NCBI RefSeq assembly: GCF_006483445.1
Contig: NZ_PPPT01000018.1
Span: forward strand, 1 to 64,000
Origin: Bradyrhizobium guangdongense
GTDB taxonomy: Bacteria; Pseudomonadota; Alphaproteobacteria; Rhizobiales; Xanthobacteraceae
Direction: 5' to 3'
Length of the DNA stretch: 64,000 nucleotides
How positions within the stretch are numbered: the first letter of the stretch is position 1; each line of letters begins with the position of its first letter. Below the pieces are notes generated by a model. The model had not been told where the DNA came from and did not search any database. It saw only the letters and a program-made list of their open reading frames with translations. This document shows, piece by piece, positions 37,550 through 46,901 of the stretch. The translations under genes were made by a program, and so were the position numbers.

Positions 37550-39340
37550 TCAGAACGCTTCCGCCGGCAATTCCATCGTGGTGGCGCAGCCGGTCTGGAT
37601 GCGCGCCAGATGCAGCGCGGTTTCCGGCAGCATCCGCTCCATGAAGAAGCGGCCGGTGACGAGTTTTGTCGAGAGATAGGGCGTGGTACCGCCCTCGGCA
37701 ATCTTGCCTTGCGTGACCTTGGCCATCTTCGCCCACATGTAGCCGAGCGCGACGAGACCGAAGAGATGCATGTAGTCGGTCGCGGCAGCACCCGCATTGT
37801 CGGGCTTCATCATCGCGTTCTGCATCAGCCAGGTGGTGGCCTGCTGCAGATGGCCGAGCGAGGTCGACAGCGCGGTAACGAAGGGCTTCATCGCCTCGTC
37901 GCCGCCGTTCTCCTTGGCAAAGCCCATGACCTCGCCGAAGAAGGCCATGATGGCGCGGCCGCCGTCGCGCGGCAGCTTGCGGCCGACGAGGTCGAGCGCC
38001 TGAATGCCGTTGGCACCTTCGTAGATCATCGCGATGCGGGCATCGCGCACGAACTGCTCCATGCCGTGCTCGGCGATGTAGCCGTGACCGCCGAACATCT
38101 GCTGGGCCTGCACCGCGTTGGCAAAGCCGATCTCGGTGAGATAGCCTTTCAGCACCGGCGTCATCAGGCCCATGTGGTCGTCGGCGGCCTGGCGGTCCTT
38201 GGGATCCTCGGAACGGTGGGCGACGTCGCTCTTCAGCGCGGTCCAGACCACGAAGGCGCGCGCGGCCTCGTTGAAGGCACGGATGGTGAGCAGCGTGCGG
38301 CGCACGTCGGGATGCACGATGATGGGGTCGGCGGCCTTGTCCGGCGCCTTGACGCCGGTCAGCGAACGGCCCTGCAGGCGCTCGCGCGCATAGGCCACCG
38401 CGTTCTGATAGGCGACCTCGGACTGCGCGAGACCCTGCACGGCGACGCCGAGACGGGCCTCGTTCATCATCACGAACATGCCCTGCATGCCCTTGTTCTC
38501 TTCGCCGATCAGCCAGCCGGTGGCGTTGTCGTAGTTCATCACACAGGTGGAATTGCCGTGGATGCCCATCTTGTGCTCGATCGAGCCGCAGGTGACGCCG
38601 TTGCGCGCACCCACGCTGCCGTCGGCATTGACCAGGTTCTTCGGCACCACGAACAGCGAGACGCCCTTGATGCCGGCGGGCGCGCCCTCGATGCGGGCGA
38701 GCACGAGGTGGATGATGTTTTCCGTGAGATCATGCTCGCCGGCGGAGATGAAGATCTTGGTGCCCGTGATCTTGAAGCTGCCGTCGGCCTGACGCACGGC
38801 CTTGGTGCGCAAGAGGCCGAGATCGGTGCCGCAATGCGGCTCGGTGAGGTTCATGGTGCCGGTCCACTCGCCGGCGACCATCTTCGGCACGTAGGTCTTC
38901 TTCTGCTCCGGCGAACCGTGGACGATCAGCGCCGCGGTCGCACCCATGGTGAGACCGCCATACATCGAGAACGCCATGTTGGCGGAGATCTGGAATTCAT
39001 TGACCGCCTGAGAGAGCGTCACCGGCAGGCCCTGCCCGCCATATTCCGTCGGCGCCGACAGACCGAGCCAGCCGCCTTCGGCGACTTGCTTGAAGGCCTC
39101 CTTGAAACCCTTGGGCGTGGCGACGCTGCCGTCATCGGCGCGCTTGCAGCCTTCGAGGTCGCCGACGCGATTGAGCGGCTGCAGCACCTCTTCGGCGAGC
39201 TTGGCCGCTTCGCCGAGGATGGCTTCGCGCACGTCGCTGGAAGCGTCGGTGAAGCCGGGCAGATTGTCGTAGCGATCGATCTGGAAGACGTCGTTGAACA
39301 GGAAGTTCACGTCTTCGACGGGGGCTTTATAGATCGGCAT
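37550..39340 (-). CDS. Acyl-CoA dehydrogenase (long form with C-terminal domain)
   Basis: The 596-residue FAD enzyme introduces the first double bond in beta-oxidation. FAD and substrate motifs include [19 protein letters not shown], and the catalytic Glu region is [22 protein letters not shown]. The extra C-terminal helical domain is usual for the 590-600-residue class found in Rhizobiales, which is different from E. coli FadE. GGAGAACGCC precedes the ATG. It is the first of the three beta-oxidation genes. Confidence 0.94.
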   Translation of the reverse strand: MPIYKAPVEDVNFLFNDVFQIDRYDNLPGFTDASSDVREAILGEAAKLAEEVLQPLNRVGDLEGCKRADDGSVATPKGFKEAFKQVAEGGWLGLSAPTEYGGQGLPVTLSQAVNEFQISANMAFSMYGGLTMGATAALIVHGSPEQKKTYVPKMVAGEWTGTMNLTEPHCGTDLGLLRTKAVRQADGSFKITGTKIFISAGEHDLTENIIHLVLARIEGAPAGIKGVSLFVVPKNLVNADGSVGARNGVTCGSIEHKMGIHGNSTCVMNYDNATGWLIGEENKGMQGMFVMMNEARLGVAVQGLAQSEVAYQNAVAYARERLQGRSLTGVKAPDKAADPIIVHPDVRRTLLTIRAFNEAARAFVVWTALKSDVAHRSEDPKDRQAADDHMGLMTPVLKGYLTEIGFANAVQAQQMFGGHGYIAEHGMEQFVRDARIAMIYEGANGIQALDLVGRKLPRDGGRAIMAFFGEVMGFAKENGGDEAMKPFVTALSTSLGHLQQATTWLMQNAMMKPDNAGAAATDYMHLFGLVALGYMWAKMAKVTQGKIAEGGTTPYLSTKLVTGRFFMERMLPETALHLARIQTGCATTMELPAEAF

Positions 39341-39457
39341 GGCGTTCTCCCGGCACGGGGCCTTCAGGTGTTGGAGGTATTTTTGGACAACCTGCGGCGC
39401 AGCGCTCCGATCGCGAGCTTATCGTCTTCTGCAACCGCAGGGCAGGTAATCATCGTG

Positions 39458-39838
39458 TCATTGGGCGGCGAGTTGCTCCGCCATCATTTTGTGCAGCATG
39501 TTGATGGCCTTGAGCGGACGCACCATGACCTTGAAATGCGTGATGCGGCCGTCGGCGTCGAAGCTGATGATGTCGACACCGTTGATCTCGATGCCGTCGA
39601 TCATGGTCTTGAATTCGAGCACGGCGCCGCTGGCGCTGGTCCATTCGCCCAGATAGGTGAAGTGCGGACCGCCCAAGACCTTGTCGGCGCTGGCGAGATA
39701 TTTGAAGGTGATGTCGCGTCCGCGCTGCGGGGTGTGCACGACGGGACTCTCGAACACGGCGTCGGGATGCAGGAGGTCCCAGAGCGCGGTCCGGTCATGG
39801 GACTTGATGTAGGCGTACCATTTGTCGAGGCCGGTCAT
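39458..39838 (-). CDS. NTF2/SnoaL-like protein
   Basis: The ATG at 39838 (MTGLDKWYAYIKSHDRTALW) gives 126 residues, preceded by GAGGAGG. The fold family includes ketosteroid isomerase and polyketide cyclases (LHPDAVFESPVVHTPQRG, GIEINGVDIISFDADGRITHFKVMVRPLKAI). It lies 118 bases upstream of the acyl-CoA dehydrogenase gene and divergently from the PadR regulator, so a role with an acyl or aromatic CoA intermediate is possible. No catalytic residues can be assigned with confidence. Confidence 0.85.
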   Translation of the reverse strand: MTGLDKWYAYIKSHDRTALWDLLHPDAVFESPVVHTPQRGRDITFKYLASADKVLGGPHFTYLGEWTSASGAVLEFKTMIDGIEINGVDIISFDADGRITHFKVMVRPLKAINMLHKMMAEQLAAQ

Positions 39839-39865
39839 GGTCAGGGTGCCTCCTCGGGCAAGCTT

Positions 39866-39888
39866 GAAAACAACCCCATGCACAGTAG
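39866..39888. repeat. 23-base dispersed element, copy 2
   Basis: It is identical over 23 bases to 6356-6378 and in the same orientation. It lies between the NTF2-like gene and the palindromic site next to padR. Confidence 0.6.
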
Positions 39889-39927
39889 CGCGCAGGCCGA
39901 CGCCGCCGGGTCCAAGGCCCGCCGTCA

Positions 39928-39961
39928 TATGCACATTGACGCATATGCGCCGATGTGCATA
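39928..39961. promoter_or_regulatory. Concentric palindrome, likely PadR operator
   Basis: Outer arms TATGCACAT (39928-39936) and ATGTGCATA (39953-39961) are perfect complements. Exactly centred within them is a second palindrome, CGCATATGCG (39940-39949). The site lies 43 bases before padR and about 90 bases before the divergent NTF2-like gene, as expected for a regulator of both. Confidence 0.65.
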
Positions 39962-40003
39962 AAGTCAAGTCAAATGCTCGGATAGTCAGAAGGAGCCGGT
40001 GTC

Positions 40004-40597
40004 ATGGCGCTGGGCGACGCAATTCTCGCATGCCTGACGGAACGTCCGATGACGGGCTACGAGCTCGCCAAGACCTTCGATTCCTCGATCGGCTTCTTCT
40101 GGAAGGCCGACCACCAGCAGATCTATCGCGAGCTCTCCAAACTGCGCGACCGCGGCTACATCCAGGGCCGGGAGGTCGTGCAATCAGGCAAGCCCAACAA
40201 GCTCGTATATACGCTCACCCAGGAGGGCCGAACAGCGCTGCGGCACTGGGCCGCGCGGCCGAGCACGCCGGCCTCGAACAAGGACGATTTGCTGGTGCGC
40301 TTCCACGCGCTCGACAGCGTCGACCTCGAGCCGCTGCGCGCCGATCTGATGGCCCGCCTCGAGCACCACCGCGACCGCTCCGAACGCTACGAACGCATCC
40401 TGAAGAAGCGTTTTCCCGACGGAACCGCGCAGGAAGCTGCAGATATCGGCAATCTGCTGCTGCTCAAGCTCGGCTCACGGCACGAGCAGATGGTGGCGGA
40501 ATGGTGCGAAGAGGCGATCGACGCGCTGTCGGGGCTGACCGGGCACGGGGCTGGCACCGTGGTGCCAATGGAGGATGGGAAACGGGAGAAGGGTTAG
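40004..40597 (+). CDS. PadR-family transcriptional regulator
   Basis: The 197-residue protein has an N-terminal winged helix of PadR type (ILACLTERPMTGYELAKTFDSSIGFFWKADHQQIYRELSKLRDRGYI, given by its boundaries near residues 6-52). The C-terminal Vir-like helical dimerisation domain is about residues 95-180. An AGAAGGAG ribosome binding site precedes the ATG. It is divergent from the NTF2-like gene and the beta-oxidation genes beyond it, with a concentric palindrome in the gap, so repression of that cluster and of itself is the natural hypothesis. The ligand may be an acyl or phenolic CoA compound, but nothing in the sequence proves it. Confidence 0.93.
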   Translation: MALGDAILACLTERPMTGYELAKTFDSSIGFFWKADHQQIYRELSKLRDRGYIQGREVVQSGKPNKLVYTLTQEGRTALRHWAARPSTPASNKDDLLVRFHALDSVDLEPLRADLMARLEHHRDRSERYERILKKRFPDGTAQEAADIGNLLLLKLGSRHEQMVAEWCEEAIDALSGLTGHGAGTVVPMEDGKREKG

Positions 40598-40615
40598 CGG
40601 TCGCTGCAACCACAT

Positions 40616-40709
40616 CGTCATGGCCGGGCCTGTCCCGGCCACCCACGACCTTCGTTCCACAGGTTCGTCGGCAAGAACGTGGATGCCCGGGACAAGCCCG
40701 GGCATGACG
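40616..40709. repeat. Inverted repeat, CGTCATGGCCGGG family
   Basis: Ends CGTCATGGCCGGGCCTGTCC and GGACAAGCCCGGGCATGACG form imperfect arms of about 32 bases. The family recurs at 44403-44434 (half) and 44769-44855 (complete). Confidence 0.85.
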
Positions 40710-40744
40710 GCGGAACCAACTTTAGGACGCCGCCGTCGGGTTCC

Positions 40745-40759
40745 TTAACCCGTTATTTA
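40745..40759 (+). promoter_or_regulatory. CtrA-like site upstream of the PodJL gene
   Basis: TTAA-CCCGTTA-TTTA matches the CtrA consensus TTAA-N7-TTAA in seven of eight positions and lies 126 bases upstream of the start. CtrA controls many cell-cycle and polarity genes in alphaproteobacteria. This is a single motif match. Confidence 0.4.
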
Positions 40760-40885
40760 CCGTAACGGACAAAAGTCGGATTTCGAGGCAGACGACCTGC
40801 GCCGTTTTCGGTTTTCTTTACAACCGGGACTCGTGGGAAGGCTGCAGGCGCTGGGTGGGCGCCGGAGTCGGAACCGGACAGAGTC

Positions 40886-43800
40886 ATGAATTCGCGCGTA
40901 TCGTGGAGTGTTGACGGCATCGATCCATCCGTCAGGGAGCGGGCCGAGGCCGCTGCGCGCCGCGCCGGCATGTCACTCAACGATTGGCTGACCTCCACGC
41001 TCGGCGAAACCGCGCCGCCGAATTTCCGCGCGCCTTACGATCCCTATCAGCAGCAGCAGCTCCCCAGCCAGGAAAGCCGCGACGTCGCCGACATCCATCA
41101 GCGGTTAGACGCGATCACAAGGCAGATCGAAACCATTTCAAAGCCCGCCGCGCCGCGCGCCGACGTCTCGCGCGAGCAGGGCGTTGCCCGCCAACTGAAC
41201 GATGCGATCTCGCGGCTCGATGCGCGGCTGTCGCAGATCTCGAAGCCGCAAGGACCTGCGCGCCCCGCGCCGGTCGAAACGCGTCAGCGCCAGGCCGAGG
41301 CCGTCGAGCGCGCCGCAGCCCAGGTCTATCGCAGCTCGCCGCCGCTCTCGCCCGCCTCGCTCGATGTCGCCGTCGCCGAGATCGCGGCCCGCCAGAACGA
41401 GCTCGACAACTTTGCGCCGCGACAGATGCCGCCGCGCGCGGTCCCCCCGATTGCGCCGATGGCGGCGCCCTATGCGCCGCCGCAGCAGACCTACATGCCT
41501 CCGCCGGCTTACATGCCGCCGCAGGCGACTTACGCGCCGCAGCCTGCCTATAATCCGCAGCCCGCCTACGCCCCTCCCCCTGCGCCACCGCCGCCGGGCC
41601 CGGACTTCTCTGCGCTCGAACGGCACCTGATCAAGATCACGAGCCAGATCGAGTCGCTGCAGCGACCGGACAACATCGAGCAGTCGATCGCCGCCTTCCG
41701 CAGCGAGCTCGCTGAAATCCGTCACGCCATCACCGAGGCGATGCCGCGCCGCGCGATCGAATCGATCGAGAACGAGATCCGCTCGCTGCACCGGCGCATC
41801 GACGAGACACGCTCCTCGGGCAGCTCGGATGGCCAGGCGCTCGCCGGCGTCGAGCGCGCGCTGTCCGAAATCCGCGAGGCGCTGCGCACGCTGATGCCGG
41901 CCGAGCAGCTCCGCGGCTACGACGAGGCGATCCGCAATCTCGGCGCCAAGCTCGACATGATCCTGCGCGCCAGCGACGATCCCTCGACGGTGCGGCAGCT
42001 CGAAGACGCCATCGGCGCGCTGCGCGCCATCGTCTCCAACGTCGCCTCCAACGAGGCGCTGGGCCGGCTCGCCGACGACGTGCAATTGCTGTCGTCAAAA
42101 GTCGAGCAGATCAGCCGCGTGTCGAGCAACAGTAACGGCAACGGCAATGCCGAAGGCTTCGCCATCCTCGAGCAGCGGCTCGCGGCGCTGACCGAGGCGC
42201 TGGAGGCGCGCGAGCGCCGGCCGGCCGAAAGCTTCAGCACCGAGCACCTCGAAGGCGCGATCCGCGCGCTGTCCGACCGCTTCGACCGCATGCAGGTCGG
42301 CAACGATTCCGCCTCGACCTTCGCGCATCTCGAACAGCGCGTCTCTTACCTGCTGGAGCGGATCGAAGCCGCCTCCGATCCGCGCAACGGCAATTTGAGC
42401 CGCGTCGAGGACGGGCTGCACGACATCCTCAGGCATCTCGAGCGGCAGCAGGCGACGTACGCCGCGCTCGCCGAGAGCCGCAACACCGCGTCGCAGCCGG
42501 ACCCCGGCATGTTCGACATGGTCAAGCGGGAACTCTCCGACATCCGCTTCAGCCAGTCCGAGACCAACCGCTCGACGCAGGATTCGCTCGAAGCCGTGCA
42601 CTCGACGCTCGGCCACGTCGTCGATCGCCTCGCCATGATCGAGGGCGACCTGCGCGCAGTTCGCACCGCACCGCCCGCACCCGCACCTCAGACGTTCGCG
42701 CCGTCGATGCCGATCGAGCAGCCGATGGCGCGCGCGGCGATGCCGCAGCAGGCGCCGAAATACGATCCCAAGCCGGACATGAAACCGGAGCTGCAGAACC
42801 CTGCCGCGGCCCAGGGCGTGCCCCAGGGTCCAGGTCAGGGCGCTTTCGTTGCCGCGCCGCGCGAATTCCACGCCGCGACGCCTGCCGCCCCAATGCCTCC
42901 GCCGATGCCGATGGCTGCACCGTTGGCGCCTCCGGTGCCGCCGCGCGCGATCAGCGAAATTCTGGAGCCGCATACGGCGCCCGCGCGCGCCGCGATCGCG
43001 CCCGAGCTGCCGCCGGATCATCCGCTCGAGCCGGGCACGCGCCCGGGCGGCCGGCCCGCCACGCCGTCCGAGCGCATTGCCGCATCCGAGAACGCAATCA
43101 GCGAAATTCCCTCCGCTCCGAAAGAGCCGGTGTCCTCGTCGAGCTTCATCGCGGCCGCCCGCCGCGCGGCGCAGGCCGCCGCGGCACAGCCTCCGGAGAA
43201 GCAGGGCCGTGCCGCCAAGGCAGCCGCCGCAGGCAAGGCCAAGGGCGCAGAGGGTCCGTCCACCATCACGTCAAAAATCCGCTCCCTGCTGGTCGGCGCG
43301 AGCGTGGTCGTGATCGTGCTCGGCACCTTCAAGATGGCGATGAACCTGCTGGAAGGCGGCAGCACCACACCGCCGCTGCCCGCGATGGAGAATTCGTCCG
43401 GTGCGCCCGCATCGCAGACGCTGACACCCGCCGACACCGGCGCACGGCCGTCGGCGCCCGAACAGATCACGCCGTCGATGACCTCGCCGACGCCGCTCGG
43501 CAAGCAGTCGCTGAACAATCCGCCGCCCGCGAGCACCGCCCCGGGCGCGCAAGTGGCGATCCCGACAGCACCTGCCGCTGCTGCGCCGCCGCTGGCCCCC
43601 GCGGACATCACTGGCGCGATCCCGACGACGACGCCGTCACGCGCCAGGCTCGGCCAGGTGCAGGTGCCACCGACCGAGCGCCTGCCCGACGGCATCGGCG
43701 GACCCGTGCTGCGCGCCGCCGCGATGAAGGGCGACGCCACGGCCGCCTACGAGATCGGCGTGCGCTTTGCCGAGGGCAAGGGCGTCGCGACCAATTACGA

Positions 43801-44392
43801 CGAAGCCGTCAAATGGTACGACCGCGCCGCGCAGGCCGGCGTGGTGCCGGCCACCTTCCGCCTCGGCACGCTCTATGAGAAGGGCCTGGGCGTGAAGAAG
43901 GACGCCGACATCGCACGGCGCTACTACACGCAGGCCGCAGAGCGCGGCAACGCCAAGGCGATGCACAATCTCGCGGTGCTCGACGCCGACGGCGGCGGAC
44001 GCGGCGCGAACTACAAGAGCGCAGCGACCTGGTTCCGCAAAGCCGCCGATCGCGGCGTCGCCGACAGCCAGTTCAACCTCGGCATCCTCTATGCCCGCGG
44101 CATCGGCGTCGAACAGAACCTCGCCGAGTCCTACAAATGGTTCAGCCTCGCCGCCGCGCAGGGCGACTCGGATGCGTCGGCCAAGCGCGACGATGTGGCC
44201 AAGCGCCTCGACCCGCAGTCGCTCGCCGCCGCAAAACTCGCGATCCAGACGTTCAGCGCCGAGCCGCAGCCCGATGACGCCGTCAACGTGGCCTCGCCCG
44301 CTGGTGGCTGGGACAGCGCGCCCGCGCAGGCCGGCACCAAGCCCGCGCCGAAGCCGGTCGCGACCAAGCGCGCGGCGTCCGCGGCGCATTAG
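40886..44392 (+). CDS. PodJL-type polar localisation protein with Sel1 repeats
   Basis: The 1168-residue protein starts with a ribbon-helix-helix-like patch (IDPSVRERAEAAARRAGMSLNDWL). A Pro/Tyr-rich region (about 170-235) and a long series of coiled coils (about 245-590) follow. After a Pro/Ala-rich linker there is one membrane helix near 797-820 (SLLVGASVVVIVLGTFKMAM) and a second disordered linker. The C-terminal part (about 938-1110) has at least four Sel1-type repeats (for example AVKWYDRAAQAGVVPATFRLGTLYEKGLG). This order matches PodJ of Caulobacter and PodJL of Rhizobiales, where the cytoplasmic part recruits polar proteins and the periplasmic Sel1 part meets the cell wall. A peptidoglycan-binding end was not seen. 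Confidence 0.88.
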   Translation: MNSRVSWSVDGIDPSVRERAEAAARRAGMSLNDWLTSTLGETAPPNFRAPYDPYQQQQLPSQESRDVADIHQRLDAITRQIETISKPAAPRADVSREQGVARQLNDAISRLDARLSQISKPQGPARPAPVETRQRQAEAVERAAAQVYRSSPPLSPASLDVAVAEIAARQNELDNFAPRQMPPRAVPPIAPMAAPYAPPQQTYMPPPAYMPPQATYAPQPAYNPQPAYAPPPAPPPPGPDFSALERHLIKITSQIESLQRPDNIEQSIAAFRSELAEIRHAITEAMPRRAIESIENEIRSLHRRIDETRSSGSSDGQALAGVERALSEIREALRTLMPAEQLRGYDEAIRNLGAKLDMILRASDDPSTVRQLEDAIGALRAIVSNVASNEALGRLADDVQLLSSKVEQISRVSSNSNGNGNAEGFAILEQRLAALTEALEARERRPAESFSTEHLEGAIRALSDRFDRMQVGNDSASTFAHLEQRVSYLLERIEAASDPRNGNLSRVEDGLHDILRHLERQQATYAALAESRNTASQPDPGMFDMVKRELSDIRFSQSETNRSTQDSLEAVHSTLGHVVDRLAMIEGDLRAVRTAPPAPAPQTFAPSMPIEQPMARAAMPQQAPKYDPKPDMKPELQNPAAAQGVPQGPGQGAFVAAPREFHAATPAAPMPPPMPMAAPLAPPVPPRAISEILEPHTAPARAAIAPELPPDHPLEPGTRPGGRPATPSERIAASENAISEIPSAPKEPVSSSSFIAAARRAAQAAAAQPPEKQGRAAKAAAAGKAKGAEGPSTITSKIRSLLVGASVVVIVLGTFKMAMNLLEGGSTTPPLPAMENSSGAPASQTLTPADTGARPSAPEQITPSMTSPTPLGKQSLNNPPPASTAPGAQVAIPTAPAAAAPPLAPADITGAIPTTTPSRARLGQVQVPPTERLPDGIGGPVLRAAAMKGDATAAYEIGVRFAEGKGVATNYDEAVKWYDRAAQAGVVPATFRLGTLYEKGLGVKKDADIARRYYTQAAERGNAKAMHNLAVLDADGGGRGANYKSAATWFRKAADRGVADSQFNLGILYARGIGVEQNLAESYKWFSLAAAQGDSDASAKRDDVAKRLDPQSLAAAKLAIQTFSAEPQPDDAVNVASPAGGWDSAPAQAGTKPAPKPVATKRAASAAH

Positions 44393-44402
44393 TCGCATAC
44401 TC

Positions 44403-44434
44403 CGTCATGGCCGGGCTTGTCCCGGCCATCCACG
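44403..44434. repeat. Half element of the CGTCATGGCCGGG repeat family
   Basis: Only one arm (CGTCATGGCCGGGCTTGTCC.., 32 bases) is present, directly after the PodJL gene. In frame it reads MAGLVPAIHV, which can mislead the start call of the following gene. Confidence 0.8.
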
Positions 44435-44451
44435 TGCGTCAACATACGACC

Positions 44452-44742
44452 ATGCATGGCGGATGGGTCTACATCCTGGCGAGCGCACCAAACGGCGTTT
44501 TGTATGTCGGCGTGACGAGCGACCTTGTTCGCCGCACTTACGAACATCGAAACGGACTCGTTCCCGGGTTCACGAAGAAGTACGGGGTCAAGCTGCTCGT
44601 CTATTTCGAGCGTTATGAGGACATTCAGACGGCCCTCCAACGCGAACACAACATCAAGCACTGGTCGCGGACGTGGAAGGTAAGGCTGATCCTCAGAGAC
44701 AATCCGGAATGGAAGGATTTGTACGACACGATCGTGCAGTGA
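44452..44742 (+). CDS. GIY-YIG domain protein
   Basis: The 96-residue single-domain member of the UPF0213-like GIY-YIG family shows WVYILASAPNGVLYVGVT at the N-terminus, the conserved Arg in LVRRTYEHRNGLVPGF and the late Glu/Asn region. The family has a nuclease fold, but the cellular role of these short proteins is unclear. The ATG at 44452 is chosen because codons from 44407 are part of a dispersed repeat. Genes of this family often sit next to repeats in rhizobial genomes. Confidence 0.9.
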   Translation: MHGGWVYILASAPNGVLYVGVTSDLVRRTYEHRNGLVPGFTKKYGVKLLVYFERYEDIQTALQREHNIKHWSRTWKVRLILRDNPEWKDLYDTIVQ

Positions 44743-45101
44743 CGTGGGGCGACGCGATCCATCCCGCCTCATGGCCGGGCATGTCCCGGCCATCCACGAC
44801 CTTCCGGGCCAATTGCACCAAAGAACGTGGATGCCCGGGACAAGCCCGGGCATGACGAGCCTCAGGAGCGTACCGTTGCCCGTGAATGACCACGCCACGC
44901 GTTAATCTCAATTCTTCACCACGGCCGCATTCGTGATCGGCGCCGCGGTGAATAATGCGCCTCCCGCGACAATTCGTGGTCCCGCAGGCGGACAAATTCC
45001 GCTATGCAGGGACGCGGCAATCGTTCCGCCTTCCGCGAGCATTCCGCAATCTCGTTTGAGCATGATCGTCACGCTCGACGGCCTCGCCGGAACCCGAACG
45101 A
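44743..45101. other. Intergenic region with one repeat
   Basis: It contains the complete inverted repeat at 44769-44855. The rest (44856-45101) shows no gene, hairpin or clear promoter. Confidence 0.5.
44769..44855. repeat. Complete inverted repeat, CGTCATGGCCGGG family
   Basis: Arms of about 30 bases (44769-44798 and 44826-44855) share the GCCCGGGACAAGCCCGGGCA core with the element at 40616-40709. Confidence 0.85.
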
Positions 45102-46019
45102 ATGCAGCTCTACCTTCCCGTCGCTGATATTCCGGTCAACATCCTGCTGGTGCTCGCGATGGGCGCCGCGGTCGGCTTCGTCTCCGGCATGTTCGGGATC
45201 GGCGGCGGCTTCCTGATGACGCCGCTATTGATCTTCATCGGCATCGCGCCGGCGGTGGCGGTGGCCTCCGTCGCAAGCCACATCGCGGCCTCGTCCTTCT
45301 CCGGCGCGATCTCCTATTGGCGGCGGCGCGCCATTGATCCCGCGCTCGCAACCGTCTTGCTGACCGGCGGCGTCACCGGAACGGCGCTCGGCGTGTGGAC
45401 GTTCACGCAGCTTCGCGCACTCGGCCAGCTCGATTTGATGATCGCGCTCTCCTACGTCATGCTGCTCTCCGCGGTCGGCGGCCTGATGTTCTGGGAAGGC
45501 CTGCGCGCGATGATGCGGACGCGAAGCGGCGCGATCCCGCCCCGCCGCACCCATTACTGGATCCATGCCCTGCCGCTGAAGATGCGGTTCAAGCGGTCAA
45601 AGATCTATCTCTCGGTGATCCCGATCGTGGTGGTCGGCCTCGTGATCGGCTTCATCGGCGCCATCATGGGCATCGGCGGCGCCTTCATCCTGGTCCCGGT
45701 CATGATCTACATGCTGCGCGTGCCGACCTCGACCGTCATCGGCACCTCGATGATCCTGACGCTGGTCACGATGCTGTTTGCGACCATGCTGCATGCGGTG
45801 ACCAATCATCTGGTCGACGCCGTGCTGGCACTGATCCTGATGATCGGCGGCGTCACCGGCGCGCAGTTCGGCGCGCGCGCCGGCCAGAAGATCCGCGGCG
45901 AGCAATTGCGCCTGCTGCTGGGCTTTCTGATCCTCTGCGTCGGCATCCGCTTCGCAATCGAGCTCGTGATCCGCCCGGAAGACCTCTTCACCATCCGCGA
46001 GACGGGAGTGAGCGGATGA
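45102..46019 (+). CDS. TauE/SafE-family sulfite/anion exporter
   Basis: The 305-residue membrane protein has about eight helices in two repeats, each with the glycine-rich family signature (GFVSGMFGIGGGFLMTPLLIF and GFIGAIMGIGGAFILVPVMIY, quoted in part). The family exports sulfite, sulfoacetate or similar organosulfur anions. The stop overlaps the ATG of the next gene (ATGA), so the two are translationally coupled. TauE with a TIGR02186 partner is a recurrent pair in alphaproteobacteria. Confidence 0.92.
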   Translation: MQLYLPVADIPVNILLVLAMGAAVGFVSGMFGIGGGFLMTPLLIFIGIAPAVAVASVASHIAASSFSGAISYWRRRAIDPALATVLLTGGVTGTALGVWTFTQLRALGQLDLMIALSYVMLLSAVGGLMFWEGLRAMMRTRSGAIPPRRTHYWIHALPLKMRFKRSKIYLSVIPIVVVGLVIGFIGAIMGIGGAFILVPVMIYMLRVPTSTVIGTSMILTLVTMLFATMLHAVTNHLVDAVLALILMIGGVTGAQFGARAGQKIRGEQLRLLLGFLILCVGIRFAIELVIRPEDLFTIRETGVSG

Positions 46020-46789
46020 TGAAGCGCGCGCTGATCGCGGCCTGTCTCCTGCTCGCGCCCTGCACTGCCGCGCGCGCGGAACGGCTGATCGTCTCGGTCT
46101 CCAACCACCGCGTCACGGTGACGCCGAACTATTCCGGCGAGGAGCTGGTGCTGTTCGGCTCGGTAGAGAAGGATGCCGCGACGCCGGCCGATCGCACCGC
46201 CTATGACCTCGTCGTGACCGTGATGGGCCCGCGCGCCGACATGGTGACGCGGCGCAAGGAGCGCACGTTTGGCATCTGGATCAACACCGACTACCGGCAA
46301 TTCTTGCAGGTGCCGACCTATCTGGCGCTGTTCGCCAATCGTCCGTTCGACGCCATCACCTCGCCCGAGGTCGCGCGTCGCCAGCAGATCGGGCTCAACA
46401 ACGTGCTGCTGACCCAGCGCGTCAGCGGCGACTTTGGTGACGTGGTGCCGAACGATGTGTTCCGAAGCGCGTTCATCCGGCTGCGCACCCAGCACGGGCT
46501 CTATCGCGAGGACGGTGCGGCGGTGACGTTCCTGACGCCGACCCTGTTCCGCACCGGCATCCCGCTGCCGGGGGAGGTGCCGATCGGCACCTACCAGGTC
46601 GAGATCAAGCTGTTTGCGAACGGCGCGCTGGTGACCAAGACCGAAACCGCGTTCGAGATCGTGAAGGTCGGTTTCGAGCAGTTCGTCGCGACCAGCGCGC
46701 GGCAGAACGGGTTTGGGTATGGATTGGTGACGGCCACGATGGCGCTGTTGACGGGTTGGCTGGCGTCGATCGTGTTTCGAAAGGATTGA
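46016..46789 (+). CDS. TIGR02186-family membrane-anchored periplasmic protein
   Basis: The start at 46016 (MMKRALIAACLLLAPCTAARA) overlaps the TauE stop and gives 257 residues. A signal peptide is followed by a beta-rich periplasmic domain (RVTVTPNYSGEELVLFGSVEK) and a C-terminal helix (VTATMALLTGWLASIVFRKD) that anchors it. It is found with TauE/SafE exporters, where it may serve the transporter from the periplasmic side. Its molecular function is not known. Confidence 0.88.
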   Translation: MMKRALIAACLLLAPCTAARAERLIVSVSNHRVTVTPNYSGEELVLFGSVEKDAATPADRTAYDLVVTVMGPRADMVTRRKERTFGIWINTDYRQFLQVPTYLALFANRPFDAITSPEVARRQQIGLNNVLLTQRVSGDFGDVVPNDVFRSAFIRLRTQHGLYREDGAAVTFLTPTLFRTGIPLPGEVPIGTYQVEIKLFANGALVTKTETAFEIVKVGFEQFVATSARQNGFGYGLVTATMALLTGWLASIVFRKD

Positions 46790-46798
46790 GTCGGGACA

Positions 46799-46901
46799 AA
46801 GCATGATCCGGAAAAGTGCGCAGCGGTTTTCCGAGAAGATCATGCTCAAACAAAAGAGCTAAAGCGCGATGACGATTCGACCTGAAGCCATCGCGCTTTA
46901 G
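46799..46901. repeat. Rhizobiales intergenic repeat (GCATGATCCGGAAAAGTG family)
   Basis: The left part (about 46799-46846) contains GCATGATCCGGAAAAG and its near complement CGAGAAGATCATGC. The right part is a hairpin with perfect 13-base arms CTAAAGCGCGATG (46859-46871) and CATCGCGCTTTAG (46889-46901). Similar sequences are very common in Rhizobiales genomes. The right arm contains the TAA stop codon of the convergent ABC permease gene. Confidence 0.82.

Noticed and set aside
44407-44451. N-terminal extension MAGLVPAIHV of the GIY-YIG protein
   Set aside because: These codons come from a half copy of a dispersed repeat that occurs elsewhere in the window outside genes. The ATG at 44452 begins the domain properly.
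40616-44855. Possible CRISPR-like array from the recurring GCCCGGG repeats
   Set aside because: The copies are thousands of bases apart, are inverted rather than direct repeats, and there are no regular spacers or cas genes.
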